Shown: piece after piece, positions 17,354-25,799 of the stretch | Layout: each line of letters begins with the position of its first letter | Position numbering within the stretch: the stretch's first letter is position 1 | Assembly (NCBI RefSeq): GCF_001634885.1 | Contig: NZ_LWEX01000079.1 | Location: forward strand, 26,982 to 90,981 | Direction: 5' to 3' | DNA length: 64,000 bases | DNA from: Sulfitobacter sp. HI0040 | GTDB taxonomy: Bacteria; Pseudomonadota; Alphaproteobacteria; Rhodobacterales; Rhodobacteraceae | Notes under the pieces: generated by a model | What the model was told of the DNA's origin: nothing | The model's input: the letters and a program-made list of their open reading frames with translations, nothing else | The model's database searches: none | Made by a program: the position numbers and the translations under genes

Positions 17354-17432
17354 GTGATCGGAAGGGCGCGGTGCGCTCTGCCGGTCCCGTGATCGCCTTG
17401 GGTGGATAGTGTGCCGACCAGAGGAGATCATG

Positions 17433-17873
17433 ATGTCACACGATACTTCCGCCCGCTTCGCCTTCGTACGTGCCCGCTGGCACGCAGAGATCGTGGATCG
17501 GGCCCTGACGGGCTTTGCCGAAATCATCCCGGCTTCGGCCACGGAGGTTTTCGACGTGCCCGGTGCCTTCGAACTACCGTTGATGGCACAGAAGCTCGCC
17601 CGAAGCGGGCGGTATGACGCCATCGCCTGCGCCGCGCTGGTGGTGGACGGGGGCATATACCGCCATGATTTCGTGGCACAGGCCGTCGTGGACGGGCTGA
17701 TGCGCGTGGGCCTCGATACCGGGATACCCGTGCTTTCCGTCTCGCTGACGCCGCATCAGTTTCAGGACACCGCGCACCACCGGGCGATCTATGCCGAACA
17801 TTTCGTGGAAAAGGGCCGCGAAGCCGCGCATGCGGCGCTCGGTATTATCGGCGCGGGCCGGAAAGCCGCCTGA
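17433..17873 (+). CDS. ribH: 6,7-dimethyl-8-ribityllumazine synthase, type II (RibH2)
   Basis: Condenses 5-amino-6-ribitylaminouracil with 3,4-dihydroxy-2-butanone 4-phosphate in the penultimate step of riboflavin synthesis. The block ALVVDGGIYRHDFVA (with the active-site His) and LSVSLTPHQF are typical of the decameric type II enzyme of Brucella and rhizobia rather than the icosahedral type I. ATG at 17433 lies 6 bases after GAGGAG (17421-17426), giving 146 aa. It is a single gene under the FMN riboswitch, so another lumazine synthase may be encoded elsewhere with the other rib genes. Its stop abuts the convergent thiQ. Confidence 0.93.
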   Translation: MSHDTSARFAFVRARWHAEIVDRALTGFAEIIPASATEVFDVPGAFELPLMAQKLARSGRYDAIACAALVVDGGIYRHDFVAQAVVDGLMRVGLDTGIPVLSVSLTPHQFQDTAHHRAIYAEHFVEKGREAAHAALGIIGAGRKAA

Positions 17874-18566
17874 TCATCCCAGGTAGACCCGCAGGGCGGG
17901 CGGCGGATCGTTCAGCAGATCCGCCGCCGACATCGGCGCCTCTGCCCTGCCGTCCGCCACGAAAATCGCTTCCTCCGCGATGCGGCGCACGTCTTCGGGG
18001 GAATGGGTGATCATCAGCAACCCGGCGCCGGTTTCCGCTACCAGATTTTCGACGAGATCCAGCATCTCCGCGCGCAGTGCGGGGCCTAGTGCGGCAAAAG
18101 GTTCATCGAGCAGGACCCAGGGCCGCGCCTGCACTAAAACCCGGGCAAGCGCGGCGCGGCTTTGCTGGCCCCCCGATAGTGCGGCAGGCAGTTTTTCCGC
18201 GTGGTCGCCAAGCTGTACCCGGGCGAGCGCCGCCGCGACCAGCTCTTCATCCTCCGCCGTCAGGCGCAGATTGGGGCGCAGGCCCAGCCCGACGTTCTGG
18301 CGCAGGGTCAGATGCGGGAAAAGGTTGTTGTCCTGAAACAGCATGGTCATCGGGCGCTGACCCGGCGGATCTGCCGTGATGTCGCGCCCTTTCACCCGGA
18401 CAGAGCCGCCTGCGACAGGAAGAAAACCGCAGATCGCGTTCAGCAACGAAGATTTCCCCGCCCCCGAGGGGCCGATGACGGCGTAGCGCCTGCCCTCTCT
18501 CAGGGCCATGGTCGCCCGCAATTCGAACGTGCCGAGGCGGATCAGCAACTCTTCAAGTTCCAGCAT
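17874..18566 (-). CDS. thiQ: Thiamine ABC transporter ATP-binding protein
   Basis: The ATPase of the ThiBPQ importer for thiamine and its phosphates. Walker A GPSGAGKSS (about residues 32-40), Q-loop LFQDNNLFPHLT, signature LSGGQQSR and Walker B WVLLDEP are intact; 230 aa is normal for ThiQ. It overlaps thiP by 14 bp and is the last gene of the thiBPQ operon under the TPP riboswitch. It abuts ribH2 with no spacer, and no terminator is visible there. Confidence 0.95.
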   Translation of the reverse strand: MLELEELLIRLGTFELRATMALREGRRYAVIGPSGAGKSSLLNAICGFLPVAGGSVRVKGRDITADPPGQRPMTMLFQDNNLFPHLTLRQNVGLGLRPNLRLTAEDEELVAAALARVQLGDHAEKLPAALSGGQQSRAALARVLVQARPWVLLDEPFAALGPALRAEMLDLVENLVAETGAGLLMITHSPEDVRRIAEEAIFVADGRAEAPMSAADLLNDPPPALRVYLG

Positions 18567-20112
18567 GATGCCAGCGCCCTCCCCTGTCGAAGACCCAGAA
18601 TACCAGCAGCGCGAGGCTGAGCAGGATCAGCGCCGCCCCCGCGGCGGCCTCCATCCGGTAGGCTCCCATCAGGCGATACATCTGCAAGGGCAAAGTGGCG
18701 CGATCCGGGTCGGCAAAGAGGGCGATGACGCCAAGATCGCCTACCGACAACGCCGCGGCAAGCCCCGCCGCGAATCCGAGCCGGGGGCGCAGGCGGGGCA
18801 GGATCAGCCAACGCCAGAGCGCCCAACCGCTGAGCCCGAGCGTTGCCGCAAGTCGACCATAGTCCCGCAGGACATCACGTATCCCCGGAACGAGGCTGCG
18901 CAGGGCGAAGGGCAACGCCATCATGGCGTTGACCAGCGCGGTCACGGGAAGCGCCAAAGCCTGTGGATCGGCCCATGGATTGATCAGGATGAACCAGCCG
19001 GTGCCGATCATCAGGGGCGATGCCGAAAGACCCAGCAGCCCGATCGCTTCGACCCGGCCACGCCCGCGCCCCGCGATCCAGCCCGCCATGGGCAAGGCCA
19101 ACGCCATCAGCAATGCAACGCTGAGCATGGCAACCCAGAGCGATGTGGCCGCCGCCTGCCAGACAGACGCCGGAACCTGCGCCAGCCCGGCGACGCCGCG
19201 CAGCACCACGGCAAGGATCGGCCCGAGCAGGAACAGCAAGGCGAGCAGGATCGAGACACCGTCCGCGAACCTTTGCGTTCCGCCGCGCGCATCCCACCGC
19301 TGTAGGGGCCTGTCCAGCCCCGCGTCGGGCGAGACGGAAGGCAGCAACCCCAGTGCAAGCACCGCCGCACCGCCCGCCAGAACAAGCTGCAGTAGGCTAA
19401 GCATCGCGGCGCGGCCCAGATCGAAATCGAAGCGGAACGCCTGATAAATAGCCAGTTCGATCGTCGTGGCGCGCGGACCGCCACCCAACGTCAGCGCAAC
19501 CGCGAAACTGGTGAGGCAGATGACGAAAATGAGTGCGAAAACGCCGGGCACGACCTGTTTCAAAAGCGGCCATTCGACAGCACGGAACAGCGCACGCGGC
19601 GCAAGATCCAGTTGCGCAACAAGGCGGAACCGTTCCGACGGTACGGATTGCCAGGCTTGCAGCAGCAAGCGCGTCGCAAGCGGCAGGTTAAAGAAGACGT
19701 GGGCCAGCACCACCCCGTGCAACCCGTAGATCGACAGGCCCGGCAACCCGAGCAGGTCGAGCCCCGCATTGACCCATCCCGACCTTCCGAACACCACGAG
19801 CAACCCCAACACCGCCACGATCACCGGCAAGATGAAGGGTGCGCCCAGCAGGGTCACGACCAGCCCGCGACCGGGAAACCGCCGCCGGGCCAACGCGCGC
19901 GCCACCGGCACCGCCAGAACGACCGAGATTGCCGCCGACAGCAAAGCCTGAAGTATCGTGAAACGGATCGCGGCCCAATCGCTCGTTGACAGCCCGCCTG
20001 CTATTTCCGCCCGGCTGAGGACACCGGCAAACGCCGCCAGTATGGCCGCGACGACAAGCGCCGCCGCGGCCATACCCGATCTGGGGCTTATCGGGACAGC
20101 GCCGCAAGCCAT
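18553..20112 (-). CDS. thiP: Thiamine ABC transporter permease
   Basis: The membrane component of ThiBPQ: 519 aa with about twelve hydrophobic helices in two homologous halves, each with an inner-membrane EAA-type loop, as expected for a fused permease of the iron/thiamine subclass. It overlaps thiB by 25 bp and thiQ by 14 bp. ATG at 20112 is used; ATG at 20073 (MAAAALVV) is an alternative that would remove the overlap with thiB. Neither has a good ribosome-binding site, consistent with coupling to thiB. Confidence 0.93.
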   Translation of the reverse strand: MACGAVPISPRSGMAAAALVVAAILAAFAGVLSRAEIAGGLSTSDWAAIRFTILQALLSAAISVVLAVPVARALARRRFPGRGLVVTLLGAPFILPVIVAVLGLLVVFGRSGWVNAGLDLLGLPGLSIYGLHGVVLAHVFFNLPLATRLLLQAWQSVPSERFRLVAQLDLAPRALFRAVEWPLLKQVVPGVFALIFVICLTSFAVALTLGGGPRATTIELAIYQAFRFDFDLGRAAMLSLLQLVLAGGAAVLALGLLPSVSPDAGLDRPLQRWDARGGTQRFADGVSILLALLFLLGPILAVVLRGVAGLAQVPASVWQAAATSLWVAMLSVALLMALALPMAGWIAGRGRGRVEAIGLLGLSASPLMIGTGWFILINPWADPQALALPVTALVNAMMALPFALRSLVPGIRDVLRDYGRLAATLGLSGWALWRWLILPRLRPRLGFAAGLAAALSVGDLGVIALFADPDRATLPLQMYRLMGAYRMEAAAGAALILLSLALLVFWVFDRGGRWHHAGT

Positions 20113-21065
20113 TCCTGCAACGCTTCGTCACGCAGGGTCGGCACGGCCTCCGTTTGGATCAACAGCGCCTTTTCGGGTTCGACCAGCGTTTCGAAACCCT
20201 CCGGCAAGCCGCCTTCGGGCATCACGGCGGGATACATCCAGTTGGTCGTGGGAAGGATGGACTGCGCCGCGTCGGAAACCATGAACCGCAGGAATTGCTC
20301 TGCGAGGTCCGGCCTATCGCTTGCTGCCAGTCGGCCAGCGACCTCGATCTGCATGTAATGCCCTTCGTCGAAGACGGCGGCCGCCTTGCTCGAATCCTCC
20401 TCGGCAATGAGGTGATAGGCGGGAGAGGTCGTGTAGCTCAGCACCATGTCGGCCTCGCCTTCGAGGAAGAGGCCATAAGCCTCCGACCAGCCTTTGGTTA
20501 CGGTGACGATATTGTCGGCCAGCCCTTCCCAGATCGCGGGCGCCTCATCCCCGTAAGCCTGCTTCACCCACATCAGCAGCCCCAGCCCCGGAGTAGAGGA
20601 GCGCGGATCCTGAATGACGATCTTCAGGTCGCTGTCGGCCAGCGCGCGGAAGTTCGCGGGGGCATCGAGCGTATCTTCGTGGACAAAGGCGAAATAACCC
20701 CAGTCATAGGGCACGAAAACCTCGTCGTCCCAGGCTATCGGCAGATCGTACTGGGCGCTGACATCGCTTTCCTGGAAAAGCCCCGTCTCTTTCGCGGCAG
20801 CAATCAGGCTGGTGTCCAGCCCCAGGACGACATCGGCATCCGTGCGGGCGCCTTCCAGCTTCAGGCGGGCCAGAAGCGCTGCACCGTCCCCCATGCCGAC
20901 GAAATTCAGATCGCAGCCGCATTCTTCTTCGAAGGCTTTCTCGATCGCGGGGCCGGGGCCCCAGTCCGCCACAAAACTGTCGTATGTATAGACCGTGAGT
21001 TCAGGTGCCTGGGCGTAGGCCGCCGAGGCTCCAGCAAGGCCCGCTGCAAGTGCAAGATACTTCAT
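20088..21065 (-). CDS. thiB: Thiamine-binding periplasmic protein
   Basis: The solute-binding protein that delivers thiamine, TMP or TPP to ThiP. The N-terminal signal peptide (MKYLALAAGLAGASAAYA, 1-18) is followed by LTVYTYDSFVADWGPGP and FEEECGCDLNFVG, characteristic of ThiB; 325 aa. ATG at 21065 lies 5 bases after AGGAGG. First gene of thiBPQ, about 49 bp downstream of the TPP aptamer. Confidence 0.95.
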   Translation of the reverse strand: MKYLALAAGLAGASAAYAQAPELTVYTYDSFVADWGPGPAIEKAFEEECGCDLNFVGMGDGAALLARLKLEGARTDADVVLGLDTSLIAAAKETGLFQESDVSAQYDLPIAWDDEVFVPYDWGYFAFVHEDTLDAPANFRALADSDLKIVIQDPRSSTPGLGLLMWVKQAYGDEAPAIWEGLADNIVTVTKGWSEAYGLFLEGEADMVLSYTTSPAYHLIAEEDSSKAAAVFDEGHYMQIEVAGRLAASDRPDLAEQFLRFMVSDAAQSILPTTNWMYPAVMPEGGLPEGFETLVEPEKALLIQTEAVPTLRDEALQEWLAALSR

Positions 21066-21113
21066 CGCATCCTCCTTTTGCGGCGAAAGGGTGTAAGGTG
21101 GATGGATGTCCAG

Positions 21114-21196
21114 ACCTTCCCTCCGCCGGTGCTAACCGGTTCAGGTTCAACGGGTCCGCGCATCACGCACATCTCAGCCTTTCGGCCCCCCGAGGT
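21114..21196 (-). promoter_or_regulatory. TPP riboswitch (THI element) of thiBPQ
   Basis: On the minus strand the aptamer runs from ACCT at 21196 to AGGT at 21114, which close P1. The conserved blocks are GGCTGAGATG, ACCCGTTGAACCTGAACCGG, TTAGCACCGGCGGAGGGA. Between aptamer and thiB, CCTTT (21090-21086) can pair with AAAGG (21078-21074), the first half of the thiB ribosome-binding site, so a TPP-dependent block of translation is plausible. Confidence 0.96.
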
Positions 21197-21335
21197 ACTG
21201 CGAGAGGTAATATGAGTGAGACCAACAGGCAACAGTATTAATGAAACTTCGGCAGATGGGGCGAGATCGGCACCCTGCGCCCTACATGTGAATAGACAGC
21301 CCACCGTCGGGCCAATGATTAATGAGGAACCGATT

Positions 21336-22145
21336 ATGAAAAGCCACTTCCTGTATCTTTCCACCGCCGCCCTTCTGGTTGGAACCGGCGTCAGCGCCCA
21401 GCAATTCCAGTACGACGGCACGACCCTGGGTCTGTCTTACAGCGCCAACACCTTCGGTAGCGGAGGGGGCGAAGAGCCGCGTGTCTCCGCGCTCACCGCG
21501 GTGTCCTACGGCAATTTCGGGGCCGAGGCCTATCTTGCCTACTCGAAAGAGAATTATCAGAACGCTGACTTTTTCGAGACCAACACAGCCGGGTTGCGCT
21601 TTCTCTACAGCTTTTCTGACGCTTTCGCCGTCGGCATCTACGGGCAGTACAACACGCGGGATCGCGAACCCTTCCTCGTGGGCTTCACCGGACCGGGCAA
21701 CAACAATACCTCCCACGGGGGGATCGAAATGCGCGGGGATTATCGCGGTTTCGATTACGTCGGATATTTCGGTGCGAGCAACGAAAAGAACACCGGCGGG
21801 GAAGACTGGTATTCCACTGGCCTGCACGTGGGTCGGGACTTCTCCAACGGTCTGAACCTCTTTGCAGAGGTGCAGTACGACAACTACCAGGAAACCACGA
21901 CCACCATCGAAGACGATGTGACGGCGGTAAAGCTCGGCATGACCTATGACATCGGCAGCGCCCTGCCTTCGATCAACCGCCCGATCTATCTGAAGACGGA
22001 AGTGGGCCGCCTGCATTCGGACCTGCTGGACGAGACATGGACGCAAGGCAACATCACGGTCAGCATTCCGCTGGGTCGCGATGCCCCCGAGCCGCCTGCT
22101 TTCCGCGGCAAGCGTTCGCTGGCAACGGAATCGCCCAGCCTCTGA
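21336..22145 (+). CDS. Outer-membrane beta-barrel protein, function unknown
   Basis: A 269-aa protein with a cleavable signal peptide (1-21, ending GVSAQ). The mature part alternates polar and hydrophobic residues with many Gly, Tyr and Phe (FGAEAYLAY, AVGIYGQYN, YVGYFGASN), the pattern of transmembrane beta strands of a small porin-like barrel. I recognise no specific family. ATG at 21336 follows GAGGAA by 6 bases. It is divergent from the TPP riboswitch and 78 bp upstream of aroC, with a hairpin between them. Confidence 0.75.
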   Translation: MKSHFLYLSTAALLVGTGVSAQQFQYDGTTLGLSYSANTFGSGGGEEPRVSALTAVSYGNFGAEAYLAYSKENYQNADFFETNTAGLRFLYSFSDAFAVGIYGQYNTRDREPFLVGFTGPGNNNTSHGGIEMRGDYRGFDYVGYFGASNEKNTGGEDWYSTGLHVGRDFSNGLNLFAEVQYDNYQETTTTIEDDVTAVKLGMTYDIGSALPSINRPIYLKTEVGRLHSDLLDETWTQGNITVSIPLGRDAPEPPAFRGKRSLATESPSL

Positions 22146-22151
22146 CATCGC

Positions 22152-22191
22152 GCCCCGCTTCCTGCGGCCCTTGGCAAGCCGGAGGCGGGGC
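22152..22191 (+). terminator. Hairpin between the outer-membrane protein gene and aroC
   Basis: GCCCCGCTTCC (22152-22162) pairs with GGAGGCGGGGC (22181-22191), 11 bp with one G-T, loop 18. No T-run, so termination is uncertain. Confidence 0.4.
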
Positions 22192-22223
22192 AGTATGCCG
22201 TTCAACGAAATCGGAGAACGCGC

Positions 22224-23333
22224 ATGAGCCTCAACAGTTTCGGGCATCTTTACCGGGTCACCACGTGGGGCGAGAGCCACGGCCCGGCCATCGGGGCGAC
22301 CGTGGATGGCTGCCCCCCCGGCGTGCCGATCGATGAAGGCATGATCCAGCACTGGCTGGACCGTCGCAAACCCGGGCAAAATAAGTACACCACTCAACGG
22401 CGGGAAGCCGATGCCGTGCGAATCCTGTCGGGCACGTTCGAAGGCGTCACCACCGGCACCCCCGTGCAGCTGCTGATCGAGAACACCGATCAGCGCAGCA
22501 AGGACTACGGCGACATCAAGGACAAGTTTCGCCCCGGCCACGCCGATATCACCTATTACCAGAAATACGGTATCCGCGATTATCGCGGCGGCGGTCGGTC
22601 TTCGGCGCGCGAAACCGCCAGCAGGGTTGCCGCGGGCGGGCTGGCGCGCGAAGCGATCCGCGCCATGGTCCCCGACATGCAGATCACCGGCTACATGGTG
22701 CAGATGGGGCCGCACAAGATCGACCGCGACGCCTTCGACTGGAACGAGATCGAGCGGAACCCGTTCTGGGTGCCGGACGCTGGCGCGGCCTCTGACTGGG
22801 CCGAATACCTCGACGGCCTGCGCAAATCCGGAAGCAGTGTCGGCGCGATCATCGAAGTGGTGGCACGGGGTGTGCCCGTCGGCCTCGGCGCGCCGGTCTA
22901 TGGCAAGCTGGATACCGATCTGGCCGCCGCAATGATGAGCATCAATGCCGTCAAGGGCGTGGAAATCGGCGAAGGTATGTCTGCCGCCATGCTCACCGGC
23001 GAATCGAACGCTGACGAGATCTCCATGGGCCCCAACGGGCCGGTCTACTCGTCGAACCACGCGGGCGGGATACTCGGCGGTATCAGCACCGGGCAGGACA
23101 TTGTGTTGCGTTTCGCGGTCAAGCCCACGTCGAGCATACTGACCACCCGGAAGACGATCACCAAGACAGGCGAGGATACAGAGATCATCACCAAAGGTCG
23201 CCACGATCCTTGCGTCGGCATCCGCGCCGTTCCGGTGGGTGAGGCGATGATGGCCTGTGTTCTGCTGGACCACCTGCTGCTGCACCGCGGGCAGATCGGC
23301 CAGAATCGCGGCGTGATCGGACCGGAAGCCTGA
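22224..23333 (+). CDS. aroC: Chorismate synthase
   Basis: Final step of the shikimate pathway: FMN-dependent 1,4-elimination of phosphate from EPSP to give chorismate. The N-terminal block [19 protein letters not shown] carries the first conserved His; [19 protein letters not shown] is the second signature, and the C-terminal region around [19 protein letters not shown] is intact. Length 369 aa is standard. ATG at 22224 follows GGAGAACGCGC. A DMT transporter follows after 16 bp on the same strand. Confidence 0.97.
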   Translation: MSLNSFGHLYRVTTWGESHGPAIGATVDGCPPGVPIDEGMIQHWLDRRKPGQNKYTTQRREADAVRILSGTFEGVTTGTPVQLLIENTDQRSKDYGDIKDKFRPGHADITYYQKYGIRDYRGGGRSSARETASRVAAGGLAREAIRAMVPDMQITGYMVQMGPHKIDRDAFDWNEIERNPFWVPDAGAASDWAEYLDGLRKSGSSVGAIIEVVARGVPVGLGAPVYGKLDTDLAAAMMSINAVKGVEIGEGMSAAMLTGESNADEISMGPNGPVYSSNHAGGILGGISTGQDIVLRFAVKPTSSILTTRKTITKTGEDTEIITKGRHDPCVGIRAVPVGEAMMACVLLDHLLLHRGQIGQNRGVIGPEA

Positions 23334-23349
23334 TGCGAAAACCCCTCCT

Positions 23350-24288
23350 GTGAAGGTAGAGGATTTCTCCGCCCGGCCCGCACTTGGCGTCGGCCTCAAG
23401 GTGCTGGCGATCTTTCTGTTCACCACCATGTCCGCGCTCATCAAGGCCACGGCGGACGATGTCCCGGCGGGCGAAGCCGTTTTCTTCCGCTCGTTCTTTG
23501 CCATCCCCGTCATTCTGATCTGGCTCATCCAGCGGGGGCAATTGTCCCACGGGTTGAAGCCGGTCAGCCCGATGGGTCACGTCTGGCGCGGCCTGTTCGG
23601 CACGACCGCGATGGGGCTTACCTTCATGGGCCTTGGCCTGCTCCCCCTGCCGGAGGTTACGGCGATCGGTTTTGCCACTCCGATTTTCACGGTCGCGCTC
23701 GCCGCCGTCCTTCTGGGAGAGAAAATCCGCCTGATCCGTGTGACGGCGGTGGGGATGGGGCTGCTGGGCGTGATGATCATCCTCTGGCCGCGTTTCACCA
23801 GCATCGGGACGATGGAACAGACCGCCACCATCGGTGCCCTGCTGATCCTCATCGCGACGATGATGCGCAGCCTCGTGCAGATCCATATCCGCCAGCTGGT
23901 GCAAACCGAACATACCGCTGCCATCGTGTTCTACTTTTCCGTCACCGCATCCCTGCTGTCCCTGCTGACCATTCCCTTCGGCTGGGTTGTGCCGGATGCG
24001 GAAACGGTTGCCCTGCTGATCACCGCCGGGCTGATCGGCGGTGTGGCGCAGATACTCGTCACCTCGGCCTATCGCTATGGCTCCGCCTCCATGCTTGCGC
24101 CCTACGATTATACCTCGATGCTCTTCGCCATCGTCATCGGCTATGTCTTCTTCGGGGAATTGCCCACGATGGTCATGCTGGCGGGGGCATCGCTTGTGAT
24201 TATCGCCGGGGCCCTCGTCATCCTGCGCGAACGTCAGCTTGGTCTGGAACGGGGCAAGGTGCGGTCGGTGACCGATCCCAAGGCCTGA
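23350..24288 (+). CDS. DMT-superfamily transporter (EamA family)
   Basis: A 312-aa inner-membrane protein with ten predicted helices in two EamA repeats; the second repeat ends in GYVFFGELPTMVMLAGASLVI. Relatives export amino acids, purines or other metabolites, and RhtA-type and S-adenosylmethionine carriers belong to the same superfamily. The substrate is unknown. The start is taken as GTG at 23350, but no ribosome-binding site is visible, so translation may depend on aroC or the true start may differ slightly. Confidence 0.85.
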   Translation: MKVEDFSARPALGVGLKVLAIFLFTTMSALIKATADDVPAGEAVFFRSFFAIPVILIWLIQRGQLSHGLKPVSPMGHVWRGLFGTTAMGLTFMGLGLLPLPEVTAIGFATPIFTVALAAVLLGEKIRLIRVTAVGMGLLGVMIILWPRFTSIGTMEQTATIGALLILIATMMRSLVQIHIRQLVQTEHTAAIVFYFSVTASLLSLLTIPFGWVVPDAETVALLITAGLIGGVAQILVTSAYRYGSASMLAPYDYTSMLFAIVIGYVFFGELPTMVMLAGASLVIIAGALVILRERQLGLERGKVRSVTDPKA

Positions 24289-24346
24289 TGCTTTACCCCG
24301 GCGACAGGGGGCTTATGGTGCCCCGGAGAAACAAGGGAGCCGCAGC

Positions 24347-24955
24347 ATGTCCGACAAGACCCAACCCGACGACCACAAACAAAAGATGCAGGAACGTCAG
24401 GCAGAACAGCGCCTCAAGGTAGCGCAGCTGGAAGACCCAGAAAAAGGCCTGGTGCTGGTTCATACCGGGGCCGGCAAGGGGAAATCCTCCAGCGCCTTCG
24501 GCGTGGTGATCCGCGCACTGGGCTGGAAACAGACCGTGGGCGTCGTGCAGTTCATCAAGGGTAAGTGGAAAACCGGCGAACGGCTGTTCTTCGAACGGGC
24601 CGGCGGGGTGACATGGCACACCATGGGGGACGGCTTCACATGGGATACGCAGGACAAGGAACGCGACATCTCCGCCGCCAAGGCCGCTTTCGCCAAGGGG
24701 CGGGAGATGATGGAGAGCGGCGACTATGATCTGGTCGTGCTGGACGAGATCAACATCGCAATGCGCTATGACTATCTGTCTACGGAAGAAGTGATCGCCG
24801 CGCTCGACGCCCGCGACCCGCGCACCGGGGTGGTGCTGACGGGGCGGGACGCAAAGCCCGCGCTTTGCGACTACGCGGACCTCGTGACCGAAATGACAGA
24901 GGTCAAACACCCCTTCAAAGCGGGCATAAAGGCGCAAAAGGGCGTGGATTACTGA
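24347..24955 (+). CDS. cobO: Cob(I)yrinic acid a,c-diamide adenosyltransferase
   Basis: Attaches the 5'-deoxyadenosyl group to the cobalt of cobyrinic acid diamide (or salvaged cobalamin) using ATP. The P-loop is HTGAGKGKSSSAFG (about residues 39-52); GVVQFIKGKWKTGER and LDEINIAMRYDYL are diagnostic of the CobA/CobO family. 202 aa is normal. Other cobalamin genes are absent from the window. An SDR gene starts 3 bases after its stop, so the two are co-transcribed. Confidence 0.95.
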   Translation: MSDKTQPDDHKQKMQERQAEQRLKVAQLEDPEKGLVLVHTGAGKGKSSSAFGVVIRALGWKQTVGVVQFIKGKWKTGERLFFERAGGVTWHTMGDGFTWDTQDKERDISAAKAAFAKGREMMESGDYDLVVLDEINIAMRYDYLSTEEVIAALDARDPRTGVVLTGRDAKPALCDYADLVTEMTEVKHPFKAGIKAQKGVDY

Positions 24956-24957
24956 AC

Positions 24958-25731
24958 ATGGCAGAGCCGGAAGCCGACACGCAAAAGGTTGCATTGATCA
25001 CAGGTGCGGCACGGGGCATCGGGCTGGCCACGGCGAAGCTCTTTCTTGCCGAAGGCTGGCGCGTGGCGTTGCTGGACCGCGACGCGGAGGAACTGGAGAC
25101 GGCCTGCGCCGAACTCGGGCCGGACACGCTCGCGCTGGTGCGCGACATTTCCAACCCGCAGGATGCGCCCGCCGCCCTGCGCGATGTACTGGAAAGGTTC
25201 GGGCGGCTGGACACACTGGTGAACAATGCGGGCGTCGCCGACTTCGGACCGATCGATGAAACGGATTTCGACCGCTGGCGGCGTGTCATGGAAACCAACC
25301 TCGACGGGACCTTCCTGATGTCGCAGGCTGCCCTGCCCGCATTGAAGGAAAGCCGAGGCGCATTGGTCAATATCGCCTCCATCTCGGGGCTGCGCGCCTC
25401 CACCCTGCGGGTGGCCTATGGCACGTCGAAGGCCGCTGTCATCCAACTGACGAAACAGCAGGCTGCTGAACTAGGTGAGTTCGGCATCCGCGCGAACTGC
25501 GTCTGCCCGGGGCCGGTGCGCACCAAGCTCGCCATGGCGGTACACAGCCCCGAGATCATCGCCGCTTATCATGACGCGATTCCGCTGAACCGCTATGGCA
25601 GCGAGAGCGAGATCGCGGAAGTCATCGTCTTTCTCTGCAGCCCCCGCGCAAGCTATGTGACGGGCCAAGTCATCGCGGCGGACGGTGGTTTCGAAAGTAC
25701 CGGGGTCGGCCTTCCCGCCCTGCGAAACTGA
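24958..25731 (+). CDS. Short-chain dehydrogenase/reductase
   Basis: A classical SDR of 257 aa: NAD(P)-binding TGAARGIG (about residues 16-23), NNAG (about 90-93), catalytic Ser in NIASISGLR and the YGTSK motif with catalytic Tyr and Lys. The Asp in LLDRD at the end of beta strand 2 suggests NAD(H) rather than NADP(H). The C-terminal SYVTGQVIAADGGF is typical. The substrate is not inferable. It starts 3 bp after cobO, but a role in cobalamin synthesis is not known for the family. Confidence 0.9.
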   Translation: MAEPEADTQKVALITGAARGIGLATAKLFLAEGWRVALLDRDAEELETACAELGPDTLALVRDISNPQDAPAALRDVLERFGRLDTLVNNAGVADFGPIDETDFDRWRRVMETNLDGTFLMSQAALPALKESRGALVNIASISGLRASTLRVAYGTSKAAVIQLTKQQAAELGEFGIRANCVCPGPVRTKLAMAVHSPEIIAAYHDAIPLNRYGSESEIAEVIVFLCSPRASYVTGQVIAADGGFESTGVGLPALRN

Positions 25732-25799
25732 GGACCGCAAAGCGGACTGGCCAGATCGGGGAATCGTGTTAGCCTGCCCTCTCCAAGGGAGGATTTCAC

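Noticed and set aside
21282..23528. Very long open minus-strand frame (about 750 codons) opposite the outer-membrane protein gene and aroC
   Set aside because: It spans two real genes on the other strand and the intergenic gap, has no recognised domain, and is His/Asp/Arg-biased as antisense of GC-rich genes usually is.
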